NCBI GenBank assembly: GCA_947307415.1
Contig: CAMZJA010000001.1
Coordinates: 329,288 to 393,287 of the forward strand
Length of the DNA: 64,000 nt
Source of the DNA: an uncultured Bacteroidales bacterium
GTDB taxonomy: Bacteria > Bacteroidota > Bacteroidia > Bacteroidales > F082
Direction of reading: 5' to 3'
Part shown: positions 44,727 to 53,828 of the stretch, one piece after another
How positions within the stretch are numbered: position 1 is the stretch's first letter
Layout: each line of letters starts with the position of its first letter
Program-made: the position numbers and the translations under genes
The notes under the pieces: model-generated
What the model was told of the DNA's origin: nothing
Database searches by the model: none
Seen by the model: the letters and a program-made list of their open reading frames with translations, nothing else

Positions 44727-47009
44727 ATGGCAAAAAAAGGAAAGACAAAAAAACGCGATGTCAAAGTCTACATGATAGTCATGTGGACGTTATTTGTGTT
44801 GTTTGGACTGTCGATTTTCCTGCTTTTCCACGGCATTGTGCACGAATGGTTTGGCGAGATGCCTACCTTCGAGGAGCTTGAGAATCCTGAGACTAACCTC
44901 GCCACTGAGATCATCTCCGCCGACGGCAAGATTCTCGGAACTTATTATATCGAAAACCGTTCGAACGTCAGCTATGAGGACATCTCCCCCGACCTCATCA
45001 ACGCGCTCATCGCCATCGAGGACGTGCGTTTTTATGAGCACAGCGGCATCGACATGATAGCGTTGTTCAGGGTGGCCAAGGGCATAGCCACAGGCAACAG
45101 CGACCAGGGCGGCGGCTCCACCATCACCCAGCAGCTGGCCAAGAATCTCTTCCCTCGTGGAGAGAATCTGAGCAAAACCAAGCTGGTAATCAGGAAGTTA
45201 CAGGAATGGGTGACGGCGACTAAGCTCGAATATAACTATTCGAAAGACGAGATCATCGCGATGTATTTGAACACTGTTTTCTACGGACACAACGCCTACG
45301 GCATCAAGAAGGCGGCTGAGACGTTTTTCAGCAAGGAGCCCGACGAGCTGACGATAGAAGAGGCGGCGTTGCTTGCCGGCGTCGTCAACGCGCCGACGAA
45401 GTTCAGTCCGCGACGAAATCCAAACAGCGCGTTGACACGACGAAACATCGTGCTTAAACGTATGGAAACCAACGGCTTCATCACCGAGCAGCAGTACGAC
45501 TCCATCTCGCAGATACCTATCGACATGTCGCATTTCGGTGTGCTCGACCACAGGGCTGGACACGCCACATATTTCCGTGAGTTTTTGCGAGGCATGATGC
45601 ACGACTGGGCGAAGACGCACTTCAAGCCAGACGGCACACCGTATAACATCTACAAAGACGGTCTGCGCATCTACACCACCATCGACTCGAGAATGCAGCA
45701 ATATGCCGAGGAGGCGGTGCGTGAACATCTGTCGCAAGACCTTCAGCCGGCATTTTACCGCCATTGGCAAGGCGACCCGAAGGCACCGTTTGTGCTTCCT
45801 ACCGAAGAAGACGTGGAGAAAATCATGCTTCTTTCGATGAAACGCTCGGAACGCTACCGTCTGCTGAGGAAAGCGGGATGCAGCATGGACTCCATCGTCG
45901 CCAACTTCAACACCCCGATACCGATGACGGTGTTCTCGTGGGACGGTCCTATCGACACCGTGTTCACCCCTATGGATTCTATCCGTTACTACAAATATTT
46001 TCTGCAGTCGTCGCTGATGTCGGTTGAGACCGGCACGGGCTATGTGAGGGCGTATGTGGGCGGCAACGAGTACCGTTTCTTCCAATACGACCACGTGACG
46101 CAGGCCAAGCGACAGGTGGGTTCTACTTTCAAGCCGTTCCTCTATTCGCTGGCGATGCAGGAAGGCGAATACACGCCATGCACCATGGTGCCTAACATCA
46201 GCTACAGCATTCAGCTGCCCGACGGAAAGTTCTGGGAGCCAAAGGATTCTGGCAAAACGAAATTCGGCGAGGAGGTGACGTTGAGATGGGCGTTGGCGCA
46301 TTCCAACAACCGCATCTCGGCTTATCTGATGAAACGATTCGGCCCGGAAGCCGTGATACAGATGGCTCGCAGGATGGGTGTCACATCCGACATCCCGGCG
46401 GTGCCTTCGATATGCCTCGGCGTGTGCGACATCTCGCTCTACGAGATGGTGGGTGCCATGAGCACTTTCGCGAACAGAGGCGTCTACGTGAAGCCTATCT
46501 TCATCACGAAGATTGAAGATAAGAACGGGAACGTCATCGAGACGTTCAAGGCCGAGCAGCATGAGGCTATGGACGACGTGACGGCCTATAAGATGATAGA
46601 GCTGATGAAAGGTGTTGTGTATGAAGGCACTGGCGTGAGGTTGAGATTTAAATACGGATTGCGCAACCCGATAGCGGGCAAGACAGGCACCACGCAGAAC
46701 CAGAGCGACGGATGGTTTATGGGCATCACCCCTGACCTGACCACTGGAGTGTGGACGGGAGCTGAAGACCGTTCGGTGCATTTCAAGACGATATCGCTCG
46801 GACAAGGCTCGAACATGGCGTTGCCAATCTGGGCTTTATATATGAAGAAGGTGTACGCCGACCCGACGCTACACATCAGCCAGGGCGACTTCACGAAGCC
46901 GTGGTCGAATGTCGATCTGGATTTCGACTGCGACAAATACGAGGAGGAGCAGAAGGCGGCGGTGACGACACCGACGACAAACGAAGAAGAGGAAGAAGAC
47001 GAATTTTAA
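44727..47009 (+). CDS. mrcA: Penicillin-binding protein 1A (transglycosylase/transpeptidase)
   Basis: 760 residues. One membrane helix near 15-35, then the GT51 transglycosylase domain (about 60-240) with EDVRFYEHSGID, GGSTITQQLAKNL and the EIIAMYLNTVFYG motif. The transpeptidase domain (about 420-700) has the nucleophile in GSTFKPF (SxxK), the SNN motif and KTGTT near 651. It polymerises and crosslinks peptidoglycan at the outer face of the inner membrane. The C-terminus is acidic (EEEEEDEF). It is the third gene after PSP1 and gldH, 3 bases after gldH. Confidence 0.96.
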   Translation: MAKKGKTKKRDVKVYMIVMWTLFVLFGLSIFLLFHGIVHEWFGEMPTFEELENPETNLATEIISADGKILGTYYIENRSNVSYEDISPDLINALIAIEDVRFYEHSGIDMIALFRVAKGIATGNSDQGGGSTITQQLAKNLFPRGENLSKTKLVIRKLQEWVTATKLEYNYSKDEIIAMYLNTVFYGHNAYGIKKAAETFFSKEPDELTIEEAALLAGVVNAPTKFSPRRNPNSALTRRNIVLKRMETNGFITEQQYDSISQIPIDMSHFGVLDHRAGHATYFREFLRGMMHDWAKTHFKPDGTPYNIYKDGLRIYTTIDSRMQQYAEEAVREHLSQDLQPAFYRHWQGDPKAPFVLPTEEDVEKIMLLSMKRSERYRLLRKAGCSMDSIVANFNTPIPMTVFSWDGPIDTVFTPMDSIRYYKYFLQSSLMSVETGTGYVRAYVGGNEYRFFQYDHVTQAKRQVGSTFKPFLYSLAMQEGEYTPCTMVPNISYSIQLPDGKFWEPKDSGKTKFGEEVTLRWALAHSNNRISAYLMKRFGPEAVIQMARRMGVTSDIPAVPSICLGVCDISLYEMVGAMSTFANRGVYVKPIFITKIEDKNGNVIETFKAEQHEAMDDVTAYKMIELMKGVVYEGTGVRLRFKYGLRNPIAGKTGTTQNQSDGWFMGITPDLTTGVWTGAEDRSVHFKTISLGQGSNMALPIWALYMKKVYADPTLHISQGDFTKPWSNVDLDFDCDKYEEEQKAAVTTPTTNEEEEEDEF

Positions 47010-47018
47010 CATACAATT

Positions 47019-47084
47019 GTCATTCCGAGCTTGTCGAGGAATCTCGTGCAACTCAACGGGATTCCTCACTACGTTCGGAATGAC
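47019..47084. repeat. GTCATTCCGAG-type palindromic repeat
   Basis: GTCATTCCGAGCTTGTCGAG...GTTCGGAATGAC with inverted outer ends and inner GGAATCTC/GGATTCC. It lies between PBP1A and obg, both rightward. Confidence 0.85.
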
Positions 47085-47104
47085 AAGCAAGGAACATATT
47101 TTTT

Positions 47105-48097
47105 ATGGCTAGTTCAAACTTTGTTGATTATGTAAAGATATTCTGTCGCTCGGGCAAGGGCGGCAATGGCGCCATGCATTTCAACCGCGCGAAGTACGTG
47201 CCGAAGGGCGGTCCTGACGGCGGCGACGGCGGCAAGGGCGGCGACGTCATTTTGAAAGGCAACGCTCAGCTGTGGACGCTGCTGCATCTGCGTTACACCA
47301 AGCACCTGTTCGCCGGCGACGGCGAGTCGGGTGGCGCCAACCAGAGGACAGGCGCACAGGGCAACGACGCCGTGATAGAGGTGCCGCTGGGCTCGATGGC
47401 ATACGACGCCGAGACACACGAGCTGCTCGGCGAGGTGACGGAAGACGGACAGGAGATCGCCATCATGAAGGGCGGACGCGGCGGGAAGGGCAACACCTTC
47501 TTCAAGACAGCGACACTGCAGGCACCGAAGTTCTCGCAGCCAGGCGAGCCGGCAGAGGAACGCTGGATCATCATCGAGCTGAAACTCCTTGCTGACGTGG
47601 GTCTCGTAGGCTTCCCAAACGCAGGAAAATCGACGTTACTGTCGGTGGTATCAGCAGCGAAACCTGAGATTGCCGATTATCCGTTTACCACGTTGACGCC
47701 GAATTTAGGCATTGTGCCGTATTATGACTTCAAGTCGTTCATCATGGCCGATATCCCTGGAATCATTGAAGGCGCAGCCGAAGGTAAAGGATTGGGAATC
47801 AGATTCTTACGTCATATTGAAAGAAATTCTATCTTGTTGTTCTTGGTCGCGGCCGACAGTCCGGATGTGAAAGAAGCATACGATGTTTTGTTGAACGAGT
47901 TGAAGCAATACAATCCGGAATTGCTTGATAAGAAACGCATTTTGGCTGTCAGCAAATGCGATCTGATTGACGAAGACACGAAGAAAGAGATAAAGAAACA
48001 CCTCCCGAAAAAGGTGCCGCATCTGTTCATCAGCTCGGCAACTGGAGAAGGAATCAAGGAGTTAAAGGATTTGATTTGGCTATCACTGAGCGAATAA
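47105..48097 (+). CDS. obg: GTPase Obg (ribosome assembly)
   Basis: 330 residues. The glycine-rich N-terminal Obg fold occupies about 1-158 ([30 protein letters not shown]). The G domain has [10 protein letters not shown] (G1), [10 protein letters not shown] (G2), [10 protein letters not shown] (G3) and SKCDLID (G4). There is no C-terminal OCT domain, normal for many Bacteroidota. Obg acts in assembly of the 50S subunit and stress responses. Its stop overlaps the PAP2 gene's ATG by one base. Confidence 0.96.
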   Translation: MASSNFVDYVKIFCRSGKGGNGAMHFNRAKYVPKGGPDGGDGGKGGDVILKGNAQLWTLLHLRYTKHLFAGDGESGGANQRTGAQGNDAVIEVPLGSMAYDAETHELLGEVTEDGQEIAIMKGGRGGKGNTFFKTATLQAPKFSQPGEPAEERWIIIELKLLADVGLVGFPNAGKSTLLSVVSAAKPEIADYPFTTLTPNLGIVPYYDFKSFIMADIPGIIEGAAEGKGLGIRFLRHIERNSILLFLVAADSPDVKEAYDVLLNELKQYNPELLDKKRILAVSKCDLIDEDTKKEIKKHLPKKVPHLFISSATGEGIKELKDLIWLSLSE

Positions 48098-48654
48098 TGT
48101 TAAACGAACTCGATCATCAGCTTTTTCTGTTCCTCAACGGCTTGCACGTTGGGTGGCTCGACCCTGTGATGACGTTTATTTCGTCGGAAATGGGTTGGTT
48201 GCCGTTTTATGCGGTGCTGGTGTTCTTGGTTTTCTACAAATACCGATGGAAGGGGCTGTGGGTGCTTCTTGGCGTGGTAATTGTAATCACTTTATCCGAC
48301 CAGATCTCGGCATCGGTCTTCAAGCCGATTTTTCATCGACTTCGCCCCTGCTACGACCCTTTGATTGAGGACTTGGTGTATACGCCGAAGGGCAAGCCCG
48401 GCGGACATTACGGGTTTATCTCATCACATGCCGCAAACACCTTCGCTTTGGCGTCGCTCATCTTCATGACGATGAAAAAGCATTACAGCAAAATCGGCTG
48501 GCTGATGTTTTCTTGGGCGGCGGTGGTTTCTTACAGCCGCATCTACATGGGAGTGCACTTCCCAGGAGACATCATCTGCGGCGCGATAGTTGGAATGATG
48601 CTTGGTTTTGGAATTGGATATCTTTTAGAAAGGAAACTCCGTCAAAGTCTCTAG
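48097..48654 (+). CDS. PAP2 family phosphatase
   Basis: 185 residues from the ATG overlapping the obg stop; a frame start further upstream lies inside obg. PAP2 motifs: KPIFHRLRPC, SSHAANTFAL and YSRIYMGVHFPGDIICG, with the conserved histidines of the vanadium-haloperoxidase-like fold. About six membrane helices. Members remove phosphate from undecaprenyl-PP, phosphatidic acid or similar lipids; here undecaprenyl pyrophosphate or lipid A are possible. Ends 30 bases into the next gene, convergent. Confidence 0.9.
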   Translation: MLNELDHQLFLFLNGLHVGWLDPVMTFISSEMGWLPFYAVLVFLVFYKYRWKGLWVLLGVVIVITLSDQISASVFKPIFHRLRPCYDPLIEDLVYTPKGKPGGHYGFISSHAANTFALASLIFMTMKKHYSKIGWLMFSWAAVVSYSRIYMGVHFPGDIICGAIVGMMLGFGIGYLLERKLRQSL

Positions 48655-49041
48655 TTTTCCGTCTTCAACTTTATAGCAAAACATTGATTTTCCGTTGGTT
48701 AGCGTGAGATATTTCACTTTCAGGCCGGAGTAATATCTTATGGCTTGGTCTAACACTTTTTCGGTTATTGGCACTGTTTCCGCTTTACATTCGACTATCA
48801 TCTGTGGCTCGCCGAGGTTGTTGAAAACCACAATATCGCATCTTTTTGGAAGGTTATTTACCTTAATGGAATACTCCACCGCCACAAGTCCAGCAGGCAA
48901 TTTCCGTGTTTCCACGAGGTAATGCAGCATTTTTTGCCTGACCTGCTCCTCTGGAGTTAAAGAAACCCATTGTCTCCGAAGCGGATCGAAGACAACGGGT
49001 TTATCGTTCAATATCTTGGTCTTAAACCAGTCCATTTTCAT
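48625..49041 (-). CDS. Stand-alone type I restriction R-subunit N-terminal-like nuclease domain
   Basis: 138 residues. It matches in pattern the HSDR_N-like domain (PD-(D/E)xK nuclease) of type I restriction R subunits: LTPEEQVRQKMLHYL, a RCDIVVFNN strand and the catalytic-type MIVECKAE, then LDQAIRYYSGLKVKYLTLTNG. The helicase part of HsdR is absent and no hsdM or hsdS is nearby, so it is a solitary nuclease domain. Such short proteins are common in Bacteroidota. The ATG overlaps the preceding stop by 2-4 bases (ATGA). Function not known. Confidence 0.85.
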   Translation of the reverse strand: MKMDWFKTKILNDKPVVFDPLRRQWVSLTPEEQVRQKMLHYLVETRKLPAGLVAVEYSIKVNNLPKRCDIVVFNNLGEPQMIVECKAETVPITEKVLDQAIRYYSGLKVKYLTLTNGKSMFCYKVEDGKLETLTEFPF

Positions 49042-50021
49042 TTACTATCAATCCATGGATTATACTCAGAAACGCCATCTTCATCACCAAATATACAATA
49101 TGAATTTACCGATCCCAAATTAGGATTTCCGCCTGTTGCAAGAAGTATCGTAACAACTTTAAAATCATTAATTGCGTTATTAGCCACATCCCAAGTACCA
49201 CTGAAAATGACCGATTGCTTGGCGTACATTCCATTCGGATAACCTTCTACAATATAATAAGTTGTAAAATTATTACCATCACCTATAACATTTAGTTGTC
49301 TGTATGCTTCCAAATAATAGGCATTCGCATCGTCATCCCACTGTTTTCCAAAAAAATCGACTCTATCACCATGTCTAAAAAAAGCAATATAACGCTCATA
49401 ATAAAGGATATTAGTGGTATCACCTGATGTTGCATGAAAAAGTATATACGGACTGACAATGAACTGACCTTCAACTTCCGGTGGATTTACTCCTTGATAA
49501 ATATTAATATACTGACTTATCTCAGAGGCTAATTCACTAGGCAAAACGCTTGTTGGGATCTCACCATTAACAGGAGTCGGCGACCATGGACCAGGATGTG
49601 GATCTTCATCTAAAGTTTTAAACTCAATAACATTACCATAAGCTAATCCTTTAGAATTCTCAGCATAAGCTCTGATATAATACGTTGTTGAAGGTGACAA
49701 ATCAATAAGTGTCAAGCCGAACACACCTCCCATTATAATTGTCGATTGCAAGTGATTATTATTCATATTAGGATTTGGTAATGTATCCCAACAAAAACCA
49801 TAATTTGTCGCGCCAGCAATCTCCCAATCAATAATTTTACCCCGACAGTCGGCAGATTCTTGAGTAATATTATTCACGTACATCGTCTGCACCTGCGGTA
49901 ACAGAGTGCTGTCAACCACCACAATGGGCGGTTCGGAATTGTCATTTGTAGGCTTTTCTTTTTTGCACGATACAATTGTCAGTGCAATCATAATGATTGC
50001 TAATGTTAGGAGTTTTTTCAT
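49038..50021 (-). CDS. Putative lipoprotein with FN3-like region, unknown function
   Basis: 327 residues. I do not recognise the family. Lipoprotein signal with Cys19 (LTIVSCKKEKP), then a Pro/Ser linker. Residues about 45-135 look like a fibronectin III-type fold (VNNITQESADCRGKI, GATNYGFCWDT, LSPSTTYYIRAYAENSKGLAYG, EFKTLDED). The remaining half shows no motif I know. Two cysteines lie in the FN3-like part. It is likely anchored to the envelope. It is the first gene of a two-gene leftward unit with the nuclease-domain gene. Confidence 0.75.
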   Translation of the reverse strand: MKKLLTLAIIMIALTIVSCKKEKPTNDNSEPPIVVVDSTLLPQVQTMYVNNITQESADCRGKIIDWEIAGATNYGFCWDTLPNPNMNNNHLQSTIIMGGVFGLTLIDLSPSTTYYIRAYAENSKGLAYGNVIEFKTLDEDPHPGPWSPTPVNGEIPTSVLPSELASEISQYINIYQGVNPPEVEGQFIVSPYILFHATSGDTTNILYYERYIAFFRHGDRVDFFGKQWDDDANAYYLEAYRQLNVIGDGNNFTTYYIVEGYPNGMYAKQSVIFSGTWDVANNAINDFKVVTILLATGGNPNLGSVNSYCIFGDEDGVSEYNPWIDSK

Positions 50022-50087
50022 GGTTAAGTTTTTAAATGGTATAAAAAACAGAGAGTAGAAAACACTCCCTACTCTCTGCTTGATAAT

Positions 50088-51314
50088 TTAGAACGACATT
50101 ATCGATTTCTTAATTCTCTCGATAGCGTCTCTCAGTTCGGCTTCGGTAATCACTAATGGTGGAGCGAAGCGGATGATGTGCTGGTGGGTTGGCTTGGCGA
50201 GGATGCCGTTGTCGCGCATCTTCAAGCAGACATCCCATGCCTCTTTGCCGTTCATAGGCTTGATAATAACTGCGTTCAAGAAACCTTTACCGCGCACCTT
50301 CTGAATCATCGGGTGGTTGATCTTCATGATTTCCTCACGGAAGATCTTACCGAGACGCTCAGCGTTCTCCATCAAATGTTCATCTTTGATGACCTGCAAT
50401 GCAGCGATAGAAACTCTTGCTGCGATTGGGTTACCGCCGAATGTTGAGCCGTGCTCACCTGGTTTGATGTTCATCATGATTGGGTCGTCGCAAAGCACTG
50501 CTGATACTGGCACTACGCCGCCGCCGAGAGCCTTACCGAGGATAAGGATGTCAGGACGAACGCCTTCGTGGTCGCAAGCGAGCATCTTACCTGTACGGGC
50601 GATACCGCACTGCACCTCGTCGGCCATGAACAAAACGTTGTATTTCTTGCAGATGTCGTAGCATTTCTTCAGATAACCCTCATCCGGAACGTAAACGCCA
50701 GCTTCACCCTGGATTGGCTCCAACAGGAAACCTGCGATCTTCTTGCCATCCTTTGCAAGAACCTTCTCCAATGCGTCAGGATCGTTGTAAGGGATGCGGA
50801 TGAAACCAGGTGTCAGAGGACCGTAGTTTGCATATGAGTCAGGGTCGTTCGACATGGTGATGATGGTGATGGTACGGCCGTGGAAGTTGCCTTCGCAGCA
50901 AACGATTGTCACCTCGTCATTCGGGATGCCTTTGCACACTGTACCCCAACGACGTGCGAGCTTCAGAGCTGTCTCGTCGGCCTCAGCGCCGGTGTTCATC
51001 GGCAAAACCTTGTCGTAACCGAAGTATTCTGTAACATATTTTTCCCATGGACCGAGAGCGTCGTTATAGAAAGCACGTGAGCTAAGTGTCAGTTTCTCAG
51101 CCTGTTCAGTCATAGCCTTGATGATTGCCGGGTGGCAGTGTCCCTGGTTGACAGCTGAATATGCTGACAAGAAATCGTAATATTCCTTGCCTTCAACGTC
51201 CCAAACTTTGGCACCTTTACCTTTTGCCAAAACAACCGGAAGCGGGTGATAGTTGTGAGCACCATAGCGGGCTTCCATGTCCATGTAATCTTGTGAAGTC
51301 ATTTTCTGTGACAT
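50088..51314 (-). CDS. rocD: Ornithine aminotransferase
   Basis: 408 residues, class III PLP-dependent aminotransferase. It moves the delta-amino group of ornithine to 2-oxoglutarate, giving glutamate semialdehyde. Motifs are [10 protein letters not shown] (about 140-149), [30 protein letters not shown], and the PLP lysine in [11 protein letters not shown] (about 261). [10 protein letters not shown] follows. The sequence [21 protein letters not shown] near 105 fits ornithine rather than acetylornithine aminotransferases. A weak TAACTTTG box is present near 51374-51381. Confidence 0.92.
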   Translation of the reverse strand: MSQKMTSQDYMDMEARYGAHNYHPLPVVLAKGKGAKVWDVEGKEYYDFLSAYSAVNQGHCHPAIIKAMTEQAEKLTLSSRAFYNDALGPWEKYVTEYFGYDKVLPMNTGAEADETALKLARRWGTVCKGIPNDEVTIVCCEGNFHGRTITIITMSNDPDSYANYGPLTPGFIRIPYNDPDALEKVLAKDGKKIAGFLLEPIQGEAGVYVPDEGYLKKCYDICKKYNVLFMADEVQCGIARTGKMLACDHEGVRPDILILGKALGGGVVPVSAVLCDDPIMMNIKPGEHGSTFGGNPIAARVSIAALQVIKDEHLMENAERLGKIFREEIMKINHPMIQKVRGKGFLNAVIIKPMNGKEAWDVCLKMRDNGILAKPTHQHIIRFAPPLVITEAELRDAIERIKKSIMSF

Positions 51315-51373
51315 AAAATCCTAATTTTAAATGTTAATATTTTTTTGAATTGTTAATTTTTCTAAATAGTCCA

Positions 51374-51381
51374 CAAAGTTA
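51374..51381 (-). promoter_or_regulatory. Candidate -7 box (TAACTTTG) for rocD
   Basis: Minus-strand TAnnTTTG, about 60 bases before the ATG; the following bases (TGG) deviate from GCA. Confidence 0.4.
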
Positions 51382-51424
51382 ATGATAATTTCGAAAAGAA
51401 AAACAATTTTTTTAAATAATTTTT

Positions 51425-51454
51425 GGGATTCCTCGCCTTACGGCTCGGAATGAC
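51425..51454. repeat. GTCATTCCGAG-type repeat, single copy
   Basis: GGATTCCTCGCC...CGGCTCGGAATGAC. It lies between the divergent rocD and yicC genes. Confidence 0.75.
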
Positions 51455-51510
51455 AACTTAATGTAATTAATGAGGCGCGGCATGTATGTTACTTTATGAA
51501 ACTAAAAAAA

Positions 51511-51540
51511 CTAAGGTCTAAGGTCTAAAGTCTAAAGTCT
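51511..51540. repeat. Single-arm heptamer repeat upstream of yicC
   Basis: CTAAGGTCTAAGGTCTAAAG units with no opposing arm, directly upstream of the yicC promoter box. Confidence 0.8.
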
Positions 51541-51546
51541 TTTTAT

Positions 51547-51556
51547 TACCTTTGCA
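51547..51556 (+). promoter_or_regulatory. -7 box (TACCTTTGCA) for yicC
   Basis: TAnnTTTGC match 17 bases before the ATG at 51574. Confidence 0.65.
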
Positions 51557-51573
51557 AAAAATTATTTCTGAAG

Positions 51574-52443
51574 ATGATTCGTTCGATGACAGGCTACGGC
51601 AAAGCCGAGCAGATTTTTAAGACAAACAACATCTCTGTTGAGATTAAGACATTGAACAGCAAACAGTTAGACCTTATCATGAAGCTTCCACAGGAGCTCA
51701 AGGCTAACGAATTTGAATATCGTAACGAGATTGCGACACGCCTGCAACGCGGAAAAGTCGACGTGATGGTGACAATTACCAACACCGACGTGGCGCAAAA
51801 CACCCACATCGAGAAGGAGGTTGTGGCTTCGTATCTCGAGCAAATAGGCAATATTTCAAAGGAATATAACATTCCGGAATCGAAAGACATTGCTGCGATA
51901 GTGTTTAGAATGCCGGGTATATTCGTATCGCCGGAGCAGAATTACGACGAGGAATTTCTTGAGAAAATCAAGGAGACATTGGTGAAAGCCATAGCAATGA
52001 CTGACGATTTCAGAGCCAAGGAAGGTGAGATTCTGAAAAAAGATCTGCTGAAACGTGTCGATTTGATTCTCGGATATCTCGGCGAAGTCGAGCCATTCGA
52101 GAAGAACCGTCACGAGACCATCAAAGGTCGTTTGATCAAGAATCTGCAGGAGCTTACCAGCGGCGAATACGACGAAAACCGCTTCGAGCAGGAACTCATT
52201 TTCTATCTCGAGAAGCTTGATATCACTGAGGAAAAAGTGCGTCTGCGCAAGCATTGCGACTACTTCAAGGAGAGCATCGACGAGGAAGGCGCCGGCAAGA
52301 AACTCGGCTTCATCGCGCAGGAGATGGGACGCGAGATCAACACCCTCGGCTCGAAAGCCAACGACGCTGATATTCAGCGACTTGTCGTCAAAATGAAGGA
52401 CGAACTGGAGAAGATTAAGGAACAGTTGTTTAATATTTTATAA
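51574..52443 (+). CDS. yicC: YicC family endoribonuclease
   Basis: 289 residues, normal length. MIRSMTGYGKAE at the start and the C-terminal GKKLGFIAQEMGREINTLGSKANDADIQRLVVKMKDELEKIKEQLFNI are diagnostic of the family. E. coli YicC has been described as an endoribonuclease acting on RNA such as RyhB; its role in Bacteroidota is not known. In related genomes gmk usually follows yicC; here a heptamer hairpin and nadD follow. Stop TAA coincides with the first bases of that repeat. Confidence 0.93.
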   Translation: MIRSMTGYGKAEQIFKTNNISVEIKTLNSKQLDLIMKLPQELKANEFEYRNEIATRLQRGKVDVMVTITNTDVAQNTHIEKEVVASYLEQIGNISKEYNIPESKDIAAIVFRMPGIFVSPEQNYDEEFLEKIKETLVKAIAMTDDFRAKEGEILKKDLLKRVDLILGYLGEVEPFEKNRHETIKGRLIKNLQELTSGEYDENRFEQELIFYLEKLDITEEKVRLRKHCDYFKESIDEEGAGKKLGFIAQEMGREINTLGSKANDADIQRLVVKMKDELEKIKEQLFNIL

Positions 52444-52522
52444 GACTTTAGACATTAGACCTTAGACATTAGCAAAAGTCATCTAAAATCTAAGGTCTAA
52501 AGTCTAAGGTCTAAGGTCTAAG
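52441..52522. repeat. Heptamer-repeat hairpin between yicC and nadD
   Basis: Left arm GACTTTA/GACATTA/GACCTTA, loop, right arm TAAGGTC/TAAAGTC units in five copies. It fills the whole gap and ends one base before the nadD ATG. Confidence 0.85.
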
Positions 52523-52523
52523 T

Positions 52524-53114
52524 ATGAAAGAAAAAGTCGGCTTGTTTTTTGGCAGTTTCAATCCCATTCATAATGGTCATTTAATGCTCGCCAATTATTT
52601 GGCAGAATATGGTGACATGGATGAGATTTGGTTTGTGGTGTCGCCGCAGAACCCGTTCAAGGACAAGAAGTCGCTGCTTGCCGACCGTCACCGCATGTAC
52701 ATGGTGGAGCTGGCTGTGAAAGGCGACGAGCGTTTTCAGGTTTGCGACATCGAGTTTTATATGCCGCAGCCGTCATACACTATTGACACTCTGACAAGGC
52801 TGGCCGAGCGTCACCCGAACACCGATTTTTACCTCATCTGCGGAATGGACAATATCGAGAGCTTCAAGAAATGGAAGAACTACGAGGCCATTTTGCAGTA
52901 CCATCACCTGATGGTTTATCCGCGTAAAGGCTACAGTAGCAATGAGTTAGTGGAGCATCCGTCGGTAACGGTGGTTGAGGCTCCCGAGATTGAGGTATCA
53001 TCGACTTTCATCCGCAACGCCATCGGCGAAGGCAAGGATGTGCGCTATTTCATGCCGAAAGAGGTGGCTCAGTACATCGTCGACATGCACTTTTACGAGA
53101 AAAAAGAAAAATGA
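52524..53114 (+). CDS. nadD: Nicotinate-nucleotide adenylyltransferase
   Basis: 196 residues. It makes nicotinate adenine dinucleotide from nicotinate mononucleotide and ATP in NAD synthesis. Motifs are FFGSFNPIHNGHLML (the nucleotide-binding loop and HxGH-like GHL, residues 8-22) and VSSTFIRNAIGEGKDVRYFMP near the end, with PQNPFKDKKSLL and CGMDNIESF between. Length normal. No promoter box lies directly upstream, so it may be transcribed through the repeat from yicC. Confidence 0.94.
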   Translation: MKEKVGLFFGSFNPIHNGHLMLANYLAEYGDMDEIWFVVSPQNPFKDKKSLLADRHRMYMVELAVKGDERFQVCDIEFYMPQPSYTIDTLTRLAERHPNTDFYLICGMDNIESFKKWKNYEAILQYHHLMVYPRKGYSSNELVEHPSVTVVEAPEIEVSSTFIRNAIGEGKDVRYFMPKEVAQYIVDMHFYEKKEK

Positions 53115-53828
53115 TTATTTTTCCAAGTAAGATTTACGTTCGTTTTCCGAAAACTTTTCTATTGCGTACCGCAGCATGGTGCGAGGCATGGTTTTGTAAC
53201 GTGTTGATAACCAATCCTTGAGACGCTGCTCGTTACGTTTTCCGGCCTCACGAAGCAGCCAGCCCACGGCTTTTTGAAGCAGGTCATGAATCGGTTGAGG
53301 TTTCGCCAAAAAGATTTCGGCGATATTGTACGTGTCGTCAAGCTCGCCATGCCTCAGAAACTGCATGGTGCTCACCATCCCGATACGCTGCTCCCAGATG
53401 GATTTTCCGTTATCGGCGAGGTCATAAAGCAGCTTTCTATCACGATTCACCAGCCAGCTGCCGAGAAGCTCGTAGCACGACAAATCGACCAAGTCCCAGT
53501 TGTTAATATATTGAGTGTGAGCAAGATAGAAGTCAATGCATTGTATATGCAGCCGCTCATCTTTCTTCGCATGTTTGAAAATCTGCACGAGGGTAAGCAG
53601 TGCCGCAAGGCGCATCTCGTGATATTCCGAGCTCACGCATTCCTGCAGGTCCTCGAACGACGTCTCGTTCCAGCATTCCTTCACCGTCTCTCTTATCGTC
53701 GGCACCTTGATTCCCAGGAACTTATCACCGAAGCCGTAGCCGCCAGGAGCGGTTTTGAAGAAACGAGATAACCCCGGCACGAGGTCGGGGTTACTGTGTG
53801 ACATTATCGCGTCGTATAGTTTAGGCAT
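53115..53828 (-). CDS. DNA alkylation repair protein (AlkD-like HEAT repeats)
   Basis: 237 residues. Helical HEAT-like repeats of the AlkC/AlkD family, which remove alkylated bases such as 3- or 7-methylpurines. Signatures: [62 protein letters not shown] (about 95-145), and [22 protein letters not shown] near 190-210. The motif NNWDLVD is characteristic. The ATG overlaps the purC stop by 8 bases. Confidence 0.9.
   Translation of the reverse strand: MPKLYDAIMSHSNPDLVPGLSRFFKTAPGGYGFGDKFLGIKVPTIRETVKECWNETSFEDLQECVSSEYHEMRLAALLTLVQIFKHAKKDERLHIQCIDFYLAHTQYINNWDLVDLSCYELLGSWLVNRDRKLLYDLADNGKSIWEQRIGMVSTMQFLRHGELDDTYNIAEIFLAKPQPIHDLLQKAVGWLLREAGKRNEQRLKDWLSTRYKTMPRTMLRYAIEKFSENERKSYLEK

Noticed and set aside
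45198-46805. 535-codon open frame antisense to PBP1A
   Set aside because: Low-complexity His/Arg/Val-rich shadow of a GC-biased gene with clear family motifs on the other strand.
47105-47595. Second frame inside obg rich in Arg and Gly
   Set aside because: Out-of-frame reading of the Gly-rich Obg fold.
48625-49041. Type I restriction-modification system
   Set aside because: Only a 138-residue N-terminal nuclease-like domain; no helicase, methylase or specificity gene.
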